Source: JAUIAI01 sp049680625 (GTDB lineage Bacteria; Pseudomonadota; Gammaproteobacteria; Burkholderiales; Burkholderiaceae_E). From it: a stretch of 21,139 bases of DNA. Position 1 is the first letter of the stretch. Each line of letters begins with the position of its first letter. A program made the translations under genes and the position numbers. Below are positions 1 through 6,628 of this stretch, in pieces. The stretch lies in contig JBAUID010000131.1 of NCBI GenBank assembly GCA_049680625.1, positions 1-21,139 of the forward strand. Direction: 5' to 3'. Below the pieces are notes generated by a model. That model ran no database searches and was not told the origin of the DNA. It saw only the letters and a list, made by a program, of their open reading frames with translations.

Positions 1-219
1 ATCCTGCGGGAGCGGGCATCCGTCGAATTGTTGAATGGAAGCTTCACCCTGGAGCTTCTCAAGATCCGCGGCTACATGATCGATGTTAGAATCGAAGGCG
101 AAAAGCGCACGCTGAAGAAAGGCGAAAACTTCTCACCCAAGAGCAACGAGTGTTCATTGATGTTTCAGAAAATTTCCCCTGAAACACCGATTGCACGGTT
201 TCTCACCAACTGTTCTTGA
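1..219 (+). CDS. C-terminal end of an unrecognised protein (partial)
   Basis: Frame 1 is open from the first base of the window to a TGA at 217-219, giving 72 codons with no start needed, so this is most likely the tail of a gene that begins upstream. The visible residues alternate hydrophobic and polar (GSFTLELL, MIDVRIEG) and include two cysteines (in NECS and the final TNCS). That would fit a small beta-rich, possibly secreted domain with a disulfide. No family is recognised. An internal TTG at 28 could also act as a start for a 63-residue protein, but no Shine-Dalgarno sequence precedes it. Confidence is limited because the fragment is short and has no diagnostic motif. Confidence 0.4.
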   Translation: MLRERASVELLNGSFTLELLKIRGYMIDVRIEGEKRTLKKGENFSPKSNECSLMFQKISPETPIARFLTNCS

Positions 220-372
220 CACTGAGGTGACGCGTGACCCCGCACCTGGTTCAGCAGCCGTTGAAGGTAGTGTTAAATAGAAACTCTGGTTTTGCCATAT
301 CGGCAAATCCGCTGGCGCCAATGCTGGCTTAAAAACGATTACCCCTGTCACTCTTAAATTCTCACGATACCC
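220..372. other. Intergenic region with no recognised element
   Basis: This stretch separates the partial left-end gene from the DUF1330 gene. I see no convincing promoter, hairpin followed by a T-run, or RNA gene. The minus-strand open frame crossing it lacks a ribosome-binding site and any family resemblance, so it is treated as chance. Confidence 0.3.
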
Positions 373-660
373 ATGCCAGCATTTGTTCTAGTCGATATGG
401 AAATTCACGACGAGCCGGGATACGCGCCGTACCGTCCGCTTGTAGCCGACTTAATTCGCGAGCACCAGGGAAAGCTAACCCACCGAATTTCTGATTTCGA
501 ATCCGTGGAAGGCGATTGGTGTCCAACAAGAATGGTCATCATCGAATTTCCTGATCGAACCCATGCGAAAGCCTTCGTAGATGACCCGGCCTACGTTCCA
601 GTCAAGAGAATTCGACTTGACACAGCGACATCAAAGTTCGTTATTGGTGAATCGGAGTAA
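373..660 (+). CDS. DUF1330 family protein
   Basis: A 95-residue protein with the DUF1330 layout, a small ferredoxin-like (dimeric alpha-beta barrel) fold. It opens with PAFVLVDMEIHD, continues with a YAPYRPL helix, then a central VEGDW segment and MVIIEFPD, and ends with a helix and the RLDTATSKFVI strand. Length and order match the family's usual 90-100 residues. The biochemical function of the family is not established, and members often sit beside small-molecule catabolic genes. The ATG at 373 has no good Shine-Dalgarno sequence. A later in-frame ATG (MEIHDE, residue 9) would remove the first beta strand, so 373 is preferred. It is followed at once by a membrane-protein gene whose start lies 10 bp past this stop, so the two may be co-transcribed. 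Confidence 0.85.
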   Translation: MPAFVLVDMEIHDEPGYAPYRPLVADLIREHQGKLTHRISDFESVEGDWCPTRMVIIEFPDRTHAKAFVDDPAYVPVKRIRLDTATSKFVIGESE

Positions 661-670
661 AGCTGTACAC

Positions 671-1036
671 ATGAATGCTCTGTGGCGATCCGTCTGGTCT
701 TACATTGTTGCTACAAAGCTCTCGTCGCTGGCCTTCCTTATCACCGGAACACTGGGTTTACTAAGTATGGGCGTACTCGGTGGCGTGCTCTACTATGCGG
801 TCTTTTTAGCCCTGCCTGCTTCGTATCCGAACATCAACAACGTCAACGGCGACTGGGTCTGGCCGGCAGTCATCATGGTTGGGATGGCGTGGTCGCTTGG
901 TTTTTTGCAAGCTGGCGCGTTGAATCTGAAGCTCAAACGCAAAGGCGTCGCCATCGCCTGGCGCCGCATCGCTTATGTGATTGTGTTGTGGCTTTGGGCG
1001 CTACTTCTTTGGCTCGTAGGCCTGGCCGGGCGCTAG
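671..1036 (+). CDS. Small integral membrane protein, unknown function
   Basis: A 121-residue protein with three probable membrane segments, around residues 18-48, 62-84 and 100-118. A basic loop (LKLKRKGVAIAWRR) lies before the last helix and should be cytoplasmic by the positive-inside rule. I do not recognise the family. The frame is open further upstream into the DUF1330 gene, but ATG 671 is the sensible start: it leaves only a 10-bp gap after the upstream stop and begins directly before the hydrophobic part. A GGAG lies at 655-658, about 12 bases from the ATG, which is longer than ideal, so translation may depend on coupling with the upstream gene. It converges with the CoA-transferase gene, with only 61 bp between the stops and no clear terminator. 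Confidence 0.6.
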   Translation: MNALWRSVWSYIVATKLSSLAFLITGTLGLLSMGVLGGVLYYAVFLALPASYPNINNVNGDWVWPAVIMVGMAWSLGFLQAGALNLKLKRKGVAIAWRRIAYVIVLWLWALLLWLVGLAGR

Positions 1037-1097
1037 ATTCCAGGTCGGGCCATATCGTTTACCACGTTGCAAGAAGTAGCAAGTAGCAGTCGCCTGG

Positions 1098-2288
1098 CTA
1101 TTCTGAAATCACACGACTCGCAATCAACTCATTAATCGATTCCGCCTCGTACCCCAGTTCTGCCATCACTTCGCGAGTGTGTTGACCAATGGTTGGCGCC
1201 GTCGCGTACGGTGAGCCCTGCTCAAACTTTACGCCAGCTGGCACGTTGGGCACAGGCCAGGGTTTATCCAGACCCGTTTGGGTTAGCCACGCGATGGCGC
1301 CAACGGCTTTGGTCTGTTCGTGGTTGGCGAAGTCCGGGTAGCTTTGAATGCCTTCGGCTTGCAACCCGGCTTCGACGAGGATGCGCTTCCAGTGTTCGGT
1401 GGTGTTGCCGGCAAATACGGTGCGTACCCGTTCGGTGAGTAATTCGCTGTGCTCAAACCGTTTGGCATTGGTCTGAAAACGGGGGTCGGTTGCCCATTCC
1501 GGCAGGTTCAGCACGGTGCAAAGTTTTTGAAAATCCCGGTCTTTCACGATGATCATTTGCAGCCAGCCGTCTTGCGTTTGAAACGTGCCCGAAGGCGCAG
1601 TGGTCAGGCGGAATGGTCCGTTGATTGTGGCGCTCATGAGTCGCACCGCCTGCAAGCTGGCAGCGGCCTCCATCAGGCTCACTTCGATCTTGCGTCCCTG
1701 GTTCGCACTACCGCGCGCATAAAGCGCACCGGCAACCGCTTGTTGCGCGTACAGTGCCGTGGACATGTCGAACATGATGACGGGTGAGCGATGGGGCAAC
1801 CCGTCGTAACCCATGTTTTCAGACATGAAGCCGGTAAACGCCTGGAGCACTGGGTCCATTGCGGGGCGTTCGCTTAATGGACCGGTTTGCCCAAACCCGG
1901 AAACCGACACGTAGATAAGCCGTGGATTGATCGCGCGCATGCGTTCATACGAATAGCCCAACCGATCAATAACCCCAGGGCGAAAGCCTTCGATAAATAC
2001 ATCGGCCTGGGCAACCAGTTTATCGATGACGGATTGACTGGGCTCTTGCTTAAGATCGATTGCAACACTGCGTTTGCCAAGATTGGCAATAATTGAGAAC
2101 GCCGTGTGGCCCCCATAGACCGGGCCCAGCAAGCGCGCCCAGTCGCCGTCGCTGGGTTCAATCTTAATGACATCAGCACCTTGTTGGGCTAACAACATGC
2201 CGCAATACGGGCCAGCCACCCCCTGCGACATGTCGACCACCCGCAGGCCTTCGTAGGGGCGGTCAAAATTTGGGGTGCTGCTGGCCAT
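1098..2288 (-). CDS. CaiB/BaiF family (class III) CoA-transferase
   Basis: A 396-residue enzyme of the family III CoA-transferases (formyl-CoA transferase, carnitine CoA-transferase, alpha-methylacyl-CoA racemase). These move CoA between carboxylic acids through an aspartyl-CoA intermediate, or racemise 2-methylacyl-CoA. Visible hallmarks are GLRVVDMSQGVAGPYCGMLL near residue 14, ADVIKIEPSDGD, LGKRSVAIDLK, DVFIEGFRPGVIDRLG, GFGQTGP (131-137) and RPAMDPVLQAFTG, whose Asp145 is the likely catalytic residue. The open frame begins at 2318, but ATG 2288 has AGGAG seven bases upstream and is preferred. It lies directly downstream of the TauD-like gene on the same strand, with a gap of 52 bp from the chosen start, so both are probably one operon. 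The substrate is not readable from sequence. The length matches the family's usual 380-410 residues. Confidence 0.93.
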   Translation of the reverse strand: MASSTPNFDRPYEGLRVVDMSQGVAGPYCGMLLAQQGADVIKIEPSDGDWARLLGPVYGGHTAFSIIANLGKRSVAIDLKQEPSQSVIDKLVAQADVFIEGFRPGVIDRLGYSYERMRAINPRLIYVSVSGFGQTGPLSERPAMDPVLQAFTGFMSENMGYDGLPHRSPVIMFDMSTALYAQQAVAGALYARGSANQGRKIEVSLMEAAASLQAVRLMSATINGPFRLTTAPSGTFQTQDGWLQMIIVKDRDFQKLCTVLNLPEWATDPRFQTNAKRFEHSELLTERVRTVFAGNTTEHWKRILVEAGLQAEGIQSYPDFANHEQTKAVGAIAWLTQTGLDKPWPVPNVPAGVKFEQGSPYATAPTIGQHTREVMAELGYEAESINELIASRVISE

Positions 2289-2340
2289 ATTGCGATCTCC
2301 TGGTCCTGGGTCGGGCACTCACCGTTGTTTCATGAAACCT

Positions 2341-3168
2341 CTAGTGAAACGGCTGGTCACCCTTGATCGTGACGCGCACACCGCTGCGGGTTTCCGGAAA
2401 GTAGTCCCAGGTGGCGTGGTGCTGGGTGCAGCGATTATCCCAGAAAGCAACGGAATTTGGCTGCCACCGGAACCGGCACTGAAACTGTGGGTTGGCACAA
2501 TGGGCATACAGAAACTTCAGTATGGCTTCACTTTCAGCGTGGCTCATGCCAACAATGCGTTTGGTAAACGGCTCGTTAACGTAAATGAGTTTGCGGCCGG
2601 TTTCCGGATGGGTTCGGATAACCGGGTGCTCCGCATCGGTGAATTTCTCACGGCGCAGTCCGCCACCCACTTGTTCATACCGGCCGATGTAAACCTCGGT
2701 GGTATGCAAGGCAGTAAGCGGGTCGAGCATAGTTTTCATGGTGTCTGACAAGGCATCGTAGGCTGCGTACATGCTGGCAAACAAGGTGTCGCCGCCGGTT
2801 TTTGGTACGGTGGTCAGGTATAGGATGCTACCCATCGGCGGTTCGACATCAGAACTGACGTCCGTATGCCATGCGGTGCCTTCGGCAAAAGGTGACGTCG
2901 CGTCGGCATGAATCTTCATGAGCTCGGGGCGGTTGTCCACACACGGTGCTGACGGATGAATATGTAGTTCACCAAAGCGCTGGCCCACGGCAACGTGCTG
3001 GTCGTGGGTCAGATTCTGATCTCGAAAGAAAATAACCAGGTGTTCGAGCAACGCGTCGTGAACGGCCGAATAGGTGTCGTCGTCCATGGGTTGGCTCAAA
3101 TCGACACCGTGAATTTCTGCGCCAATCACTGATGTCAGGGGACGCACTTCGATCTTTGTATCAAGCAT
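2341..3168 (-). CDS. TauD/TfdA family 2-oxoglutarate/Fe(II) dioxygenase
   Basis: A 275-residue cytoplasmic non-haem iron dioxygenase. The iron triad is visible as H101 and D103 (AWHTDVSS) with H250 (WDNRCTQH). T128 (GGDT) and R261 match the 2-oxoglutarate contacts of E. coli TauD, and R265 matches its substrate arginine. The LHIHP motif puts H71 at the place of TauD His70, which contacts the taurine sulfonate, but the TauD Tyr73 equivalent is Ala here. A substrate other than taurine, such as another sulfonate or sulfate ester or an unrelated acid, is therefore possible. The start is supported by GGAGG five bases before the ATG. It leads an operon with the CoA-transferase and diverges from the bufferin operon across a 244-bp region. 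The family is certain and the substrate is not known. Confidence 0.93.
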   Translation of the reverse strand: MLDTKIEVRPLTSVIGAEIHGVDLSQPMDDDTYSAVHDALLEHLVIFFRDQNLTHDQHVAVGQRFGELHIHPSAPCVDNRPELMKIHADATSPFAEGTAWHTDVSSDVEPPMGSILYLTTVPKTGGDTLFASMYAAYDALSDTMKTMLDPLTALHTTEVYIGRYEQVGGGLRREKFTDAEHPVIRTHPETGRKLIYVNEPFTKRIVGMSHAESEAILKFLYAHCANPQFQCRFRWQPNSVAFWDNRCTQHHATWDYFPETRSGVRVTIKGDQPFH

Positions 3169-3412
3169 AGTAGCCTCCGTTGGGTCAGATGAAAACGCAG
3201 TCTACTCCGATTCAGATTTGATCGGAAAGAGCAATATCCGGCTCCAGGCCTCACCAAATCCTCACCGAAGCCTCACCAAATTCAGACCCAATTCAGACCC
3301 AATTCTCACGAAAGTCTCACGCCGCCATAGCGTTTCCGTTACATCCCGCCCCACCCTCGGTTCTCCGCCTGCATGAGATATAGACTCATTTTTCTTTTAC
3401 GGAGACGAACTA
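3169..3412. promoter_or_regulatory. Divergent intergenic region between the tauD-like and bufferin operons
   Basis: These 244 bp must hold promoters for the minus-strand dioxygenase operon and the plus-strand bufferin operon. They contain the 11-bp repeat array described separately, a TATAGA hexamer at 3379-3384 that could be a -10 element for the bufferin operon, and GGAGA at 3401-3405 as its ribosome-binding site. At a 17-bp spacing upstream of TATAGA there is no TTGACA-like -35 box. That fits an activator-dependent promoter or an alternative sigma factor. The promoter call is an inference and the ribosome-binding site is clear. Confidence 0.5.
3249..3325 (+). repeat. Seven-unit tandem array with exact 11-bp period (putative operator)
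   Basis: Seven consecutive 11-bp units run without a gap. Units 1-3 are CCTCACCAAAT, CCTCACCGAAG and CCTCACCAAAT. Units 4 and 5 are both TCAGACCCAAT. Units 6 and 7 are TCTCACGAAAG and TCTCACGCCGC. The shared core is a TC(A/T)(C/G)AC-like hexamer at the same phase in each unit, so every copy faces the same side of the helix. Direct repeats with an 11-bp period are the classic binding layout of OmpR/PhoB-family response regulators. The array ends 53 bp before the putative -10 of the bufferin operon, and its other end lies 80 bp from the dioxygenase start codon, so it could serve either operon. Confidence 0.65.
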
Positions 3413-3688
3413 ATGAGTTTAATTTCGAAATCAAGAGGCGCAACGCTGGCACTGGCAGCCGCGGGCCTGGTCGGGTGCGCAGGCATGGCACCAGACAAAA
3501 TGGCCATGACCAAAACGGCCAATGCCAGCGGTAATGTGCATTGTTACGGCGTGAATAAATGTAAGGGCCACAACGACTGCAAATCTGCCGGTAATTCCTG
3601 CAAAGGCCAGTCTTCGTGCAAAGGCCAGGGGTTTATCAGTATGTCGCCAGCCGCTTGTGACCATGTTGGCGGCAGTGTTGGTGCCTGA
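3413..3688 (+). CDS. bufA: Bufferin precursor BufA-type, with lipobox (first copy)
   Basis: A 91-residue exported precursor of a bufferin, a ribosomally made and modified copper-binding peptide of the periplasm. Residues 1-22 form a signal peptide with K6 and R8, a hydrophobic stretch, and LVGC at 19-22, which fits a lipobox with Cys22 as the acceptor. The mature part carries six cysteines (C44, C50, C56, C63, C69, C82) in a CKG-rich core that opens with VHCYGVNKCKG. In studied bufferins, the MNIO enzyme turns core cysteines into heterocycles that help bind copper. The core resembles what I recall as the BufA2-type, not DUF2282 (BufA1). GGAGA sits seven bases before the ATG. A second precursor, the modifying enzyme and its partner follow. 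The family call is strong. Lipidation is an inference, and cleavage after GMA (residue 25) is the alternative. Confidence 0.9.
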   Translation: MSLISKSRGATLALAAAGLVGCAGMAPDKMAMTKTANASGNVHCYGVNKCKGHNDCKSAGNSCKGQSSCKGQGFISMSPAACDHVGGSVGA

Positions 3689-3695
3689 GTCTTTT

Positions 3696-3715
3696 GCCTG
3701 ACCTCTCAGTCAGGC
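3696..3715 (+). terminator. Intra-operon hairpin between the two bufA genes
   Basis: A perfect 7-bp stem, GCCTGAC (3696-3702) pairing with GTCAGGC (3709-3715), has a six-base loop. It starts 7 bp after the stop codon of the first precursor gene and is followed by TCATTTTCT. The T-run is weak, so partial termination or protection of the upstream mRNA end is more likely than full termination. Either would give the first precursor more transcript than the downstream enzymes. Confidence 0.5.
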
Positions 3716-3787
3716 TCATTTTCTAAACCAGATAGCGAACTTCTCTTCCTCGACCTATTCACGATCTACCACTTAGGAGTTTTAATA

Positions 3788-4045
3788 ATGACAAACACAA
3801 AGAAAGCAATGGGTATTGCCATGGCAGTTGCTGCCGCTGGCATGTTAAGCACAACAACCCCGGCTTTTGCCGCGAAAAGCGCAGACGCCAAAGTACACTG
3901 CTACGGTGTCAATAAATGCAAAGGTCATAACGACTGCAAAACAGCATCCAATGCCTGCAAAGGCCAGGGTTCTTGCAAGGGGCAGAGTTTTGTCTCTGTT
4001 TCAGCAGCGGCCTGTGACCATCTGGGTGGCAAAGTCGGCGATTGA
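3788..4045 (+). CDS. bufA: Bufferin precursor BufA-type, soluble (second copy)
   Basis: An 85-residue exported precursor and the paralogue of the preceding gene. The signal peptide is of the Sec type: K5-K6, a hydrophobic core, and a TPAFA site with likely cleavage after residue 28. There is no lipobox. The mature part has six cysteines (C38, C44, C50, C57, C63, C76). The 16 residues from VHCYGVNK to HNDCK are identical to the first copy, while their codons differ at nine positions, all synonymous, so the core is under strong purifying selection. AGGAG at 3776-3780 precedes the ATG at good spacing. Its stop is only 7 bp from the bufB start. The product would be a freely diffusing periplasmic copper-binding peptide after modification by BufB and BufC. 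Confidence 0.92.
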   Translation: MTNTKKAMGIAMAVAAAGMLSTTTPAFAAKSADAKVHCYGVNKCKGHNDCKTASNACKGQGSCKGQSFVSVSAAACDHLGGKVGD

Positions 4046-4052
4046 GCCCAAC

Positions 4053-4940
4053 ATGACAGCAGACCAACCCAATACCGCAATCCATCGCCCTAACCTGGGT
4101 TTTGGGCTTGGTCTGCGCACGGAGCACTACGCACATATTGTCGAACACAAGCCTGATGTCGACTGGTTTGAAATACTCTCTGAAAACTACATGGTGCCCG
4201 GTGGCAAGCCGCTTGCCCACCTGGATACCATCCGCCGCGACTACCCGATGGCCATGCACGGGGTGTCACTGTCTATAGGCAGCACCGACCCGCTGGATTT
4301 GGATTATCTAAAAAACCTGAAACAACTTAAGCAACGGGTGCAGCCCGCCTGGGTTTCTGACCATCTGTGCTGGACGGGCGTTAACGGCACCAATAGCCAC
4401 GACTTATTACCCCTGCCCTATAACGAAGCCACTGTTGCGCACGTTGCTGACCGCGTATTGCAGGTGCAGGATTTTCTGGGCCAGCGCATTCTGCTTGAAA
4501 ACCTGTCCAGCTACGTTACTTATAAAAGTTCTGAGATGCCGGAATGGGTTTTCCTGAACGAAATCGCCCGCCGTGCAGACTGCCATATTCTGCTGGATAT
4601 CAACAATATTTTTGTCAGCGCACACAACCACCAGTTTGATCCGTTGGACTATCTAAACGGCATAGACCCCGACCAGGTGATGCAGTTTCATCTGGCCGGC
4701 CACAGTTACAACGGCGAGATGATTATCGACACCCACGACCAGGACGTTAGTGGCCCGGTATGGGCGCTGTATGTGAAAGCGCTGGAACGCTTCGGCGCAG
4801 TCAGCACCATGATCGAACGCGATGACAATATGCCGGCATTTGCGCAACTGCGGCAAGAGCTGGCCATTGCTGAAGACATTGCAGCGAAGACGCTGCAACC
4901 GGATGCACTGGTGTTGAGTGCGGCCTCGGCGGGGCAGTAA
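4053..4940 (+). CDS. bufB: BufB, MNIO family (DUF692) peptide-modifying enzyme
   Basis: A 295-residue multinuclear non-haem iron-dependent oxidase with a TIM-barrel fold, related to MbnB of methanobactin synthesis. In bufferin systems it oxidises cysteines of the BufA precursor into thiooxazole-type heterocycles. The expected metal and active-site motifs appear in order: MHGVSLSIG (H69), VSDHLCW (H104), LLENLSSY (E149), LLDINNIFVSAHNH (D182), QFHLAGH (H213, H217), DTHDQ (D226, H228) and MIERDD (E255). The frame is open upstream across the end of the second bufA, but ATG 4053 is chosen because it follows that stop by 7 bp and the family start (NLGFGLGLRTEHY) comes soon after. The ribosome-binding site is poor, so translational coupling is likely. 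Confidence 0.95.
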   Translation: MTADQPNTAIHRPNLGFGLGLRTEHYAHIVEHKPDVDWFEILSENYMVPGGKPLAHLDTIRRDYPMAMHGVSLSIGSTDPLDLDYLKNLKQLKQRVQPAWVSDHLCWTGVNGTNSHDLLPLPYNEATVAHVADRVLQVQDFLGQRILLENLSSYVTYKSSEMPEWVFLNEIARRADCHILLDINNIFVSAHNHQFDPLDYLNGIDPDQVMQFHLAGHSYNGEMIIDTHDQDVSGPVWALYVKALERFGAVSTMIERDDNMPAFAQLRQELAIAEDIAAKTLQPDALVLSAASAGQ

Positions 4941-4945
4941 ATCCG

Positions 4946-5767
4946 ATGCAAACCACCAACCCACTGCGCAAACTACAGCAGGAATTTCTCGGTTTTATTC
5001 TTGACGATGCAGCCAGCACCATTGTCGGGCAGATGGAATCCACCCCGCGCCGTTCGGCCCGGGAACGCATGGCGCTTTACGGCACGGCGTACACACTGCG
5101 TTTAAAAGAAGCACTCGCCACCGACTACGAGCGCCTGCACACTTACCTGGGTGACGACTTGTTCGACAAGCTAATGCAGCAATACATCGAGGCGTATCCG
5201 TCGCGACACCCGAACCTGCGCTATTTCAGTCAGCACATGGTTGATCTGATCGAACGGCTCGATATCTTTCAGCAGGTGCCACAAGTTGCAGAGATCGCCC
5301 GCATCGAACACGCTTTTGCCAACAGCTTCGATGCCGCCGATTGCCACTGCGTAACTCTGGAAGATCTGGCTCAGCTTGAGCCGGCAGCATGGGTGACGCT
5401 GACCCCGGTGTTCCACAGCGCTGTACAGCTGCTGCCGCAGCGGTATAACAGCTTTCAGATCTGGCAGGCACTCGGTAATGTAGACTCAGAAGGTACCGAA
5501 GCAACGGTAACCCCGCCAGAAAGAACCGACGACAACACCACCTGGTTAATCTGGCGTCAGAATCTAATCAGCCAATACCGCGCATTGGAGGCCCCAGAAC
5601 TCGCGGCGCTCACGCTTGCGCTGTCGGGCGGCGATTTCTCGGATCTGTGCGTCGCCTTGCTAGACCATTTTGACGAACAGGAAACCCCGCCAAAAGCGGT
5701 GGCCTTTTTGCAGCAATGGATTAACGATCAAATGATCTGCGAACTCAGGCTAGGGGCAAGCCAGTAA
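4946..5767 (+). CDS. bufC: BufC, DUF2063 family partner protein of BufB
   Basis: A 273-residue protein with the DUF2063 domain at its N-terminus (about residues 8-95): LQQEFLGFILDD, then RMALYGTAYTLRLKEAL, DYERLHTYLGDDLFDKLMQQYIEAYPS, and HPNLRYFSQHM. In MNIO systems this partner binds the enzyme and presents the precursor peptide. The C-terminal half is more variable, as is usual for MbnC/BufC-like proteins. The start lies 5 bp after the bufB stop, so the two genes are tightly coupled. No DoxX-type membrane protein (the fourth gene of some bufferin operons) follows. The operon ends here with a strong hairpin terminator that includes this gene's stop codon. Confidence 0.93.
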   Translation: MQTTNPLRKLQQEFLGFILDDAASTIVGQMESTPRRSARERMALYGTAYTLRLKEALATDYERLHTYLGDDLFDKLMQQYIEAYPSRHPNLRYFSQHMVDLIERLDIFQQVPQVAEIARIEHAFANSFDAADCHCVTLEDLAQLEPAAWVTLTPVFHSAVQLLPQRYNSFQIWQALGNVDSEGTEATVTPPERTDDNTTWLIWRQNLISQYRALEAPELAALTLALSGGDFSDLCVALLDHFDEQETPPKAVAFLQQWINDQMICELRLGASQ

Positions 5768-5780
5768 AAACTGGCTTGCC
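5755..5780 (+). terminator. Strong hairpin terminator of the bufferin operon, overlapping the bufC stop
   Basis: A perfect 11-bp stem, GGCAAGCCAGT (5755-5765) pairing with ACTGGCTTGCC (5770-5780), closes an AAAA loop and is followed by TTTGTG. The bufC stop codon at 5765-5767 lies in the stem-loop. The short T-tail makes it a moderate intrinsic terminator on the plus strand. It also sits 44 bp beyond the stop of the converging methyltransferase gene. Confidence 0.8.
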
Positions 5781-5824
5781 TTTGTGCAACATCTGGCCCA
5801 ACACCGGGTTCGTCACCGGGTTTA

Positions 5825-6481
5825 TCACTGAACCTGGTAAGCCCAGTAGTGTGCCGAACTGTCAGCCGTGTACGGCCCGTCGTGAACCTGATGCACCGGC
5901 GTAATTGTGCCGTCATCGATCAGACGCTGCGCCATGGCCTGGTAACCACTTTGTTCGTAGTAAGCCGTCCGCGTGCTGATGGCAATAATGCCGTTCGGCC
6001 GCGTGACATCAATGAGTGAGTTCAACGCTTCGGGCGGCACATGGCCCAGCGTAAACACGCCGCAACTCACGGTGATATCCCAGCGATTGTCCCAGGCGGC
6101 GGGCAGTGGTTGTGACAAATCCACGTCACCGGTGAGCTCTTCATATATTCGCCGCTTTTTGGCTTCGTCAACCATCTCTTGCGAAATGTCGACGCCGTCC
6201 AGCACCAGGTAACCCAACTCATGCAGTGCCTGGCCCACCAGTCCCGTGCCGCAACCGGCGTCTAGTACCCGTGCGGTCTCGCGCTGCAGACCCAGTTGCG
6301 GGCCTTGCTTGTGCACCACAGAATCAACAATACCGGCAATAAACCGGGCCGCACCGTATTCAGGTTCAAGGTCGGCATCATAGGTGTCTGCCCAGCGTCG
6401 ATAGAAGTCTTTGATGGCATCGGCTTCACCATCCAGCGTCAGGGCATTGGCCACGCTGGTGGGTTCGGGTGTCTTAGACAT
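5825..6481 (-). CDS. Class I SAM-dependent methyltransferase
   Basis: A 218-residue soluble methyltransferase with a Rossmann-type fold. Motif I is visible as VLDAGCGTGLVGQAL (residues 72-86). An acidic ribose-binding residue follows in DGVDIS (about D98), and the post-motif region includes DITVSCGVFTLGHVPPEAL. The N-terminal FYRRWADTYDADLE segment and the GHVPPEAL stretch resemble the METTL27 (Wbscr27)-like small-molecule methyltransferases. The substrate cannot be told from sequence. GGGAG lies eight bases before the ATG and supports the start. The mtfA gene lies upstream on the same strand with a 147-bp gap holding an inverted repeat, so the two are not clearly one operon. The gene converges with the bufferin operon. 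Confidence 0.9.
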   Translation of the reverse strand: MSKTPEPTSVANALTLDGEADAIKDFYRRWADTYDADLEPEYGAARFIAGIVDSVVHKQGPQLGLQRETARVLDAGCGTGLVGQALHELGYLVLDGVDISQEMVDEAKKRRIYEELTGDVDLSQPLPAAWDNRWDITVSCGVFTLGHVPPEALNSLIDVTRPNGIIAISTRTAYYEQSGYQAMAQRLIDDGTITPVHQVHDGPYTADSSAHYWAYQVQ

Positions 6482-6628
6482 GCATCACTCCCTTGGTTTC
6501 AGATTTATTCGAGCCAAAAACAATCGGCTGGAACGTTTTCTGAATACTAGCAGGCGAGCGATCGCATTAATGCCGCATGCAATTTACCGAGCGCAGCATT
6601 AATCGGCTGTCGTTAATCTGGTGCGGCA
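6482..6628. repeat. Inverted repeat region between mtfA and the methyltransferase gene
   Basis: A perfect 10-bp inverted repeat, TAATGCCGCA at 6568-6577 and TGCGGCATTA at 6622-6631, flanks 44 bp. The right arm ends on the mtfA stop codon (6629-6631, minus strand). GCATTAAT also occurs twice (6564-6571 and 6596-6603). The structure could fold in the mtfA transcript as a 3-prime hairpin or act as an operator for the methyltransferase gene. There is no T-run typical of an intrinsic terminator. Confidence 0.4.

Noticed and set aside
581..670. 30-residue N-terminal extension of the membrane protein beginning inside the DUF1330 gene
   Set aside because: It overlaps a well-conserved gene in another frame, has no ribosome-binding site and is polar and unlike a signal. 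ATG 671 fits better.
2275..2748. Plus-strand 157-residue frame opposite the dioxygenase gene
   Set aside because: It is antisense to a clear TauD-family gene, with no ribosome-binding site and no motif.
3249..3325. CRISPR array
   Set aside because: The units are only 11 bp and contiguous with no spacers, and no cas gene is nearby.
3867..4052. Longer bufB starting inside the second bufA
   Set aside because: The extension is a shadow of the bufA coding sequence. The family start and the 7-bp gap after the bufA stop favour ATG 4053.
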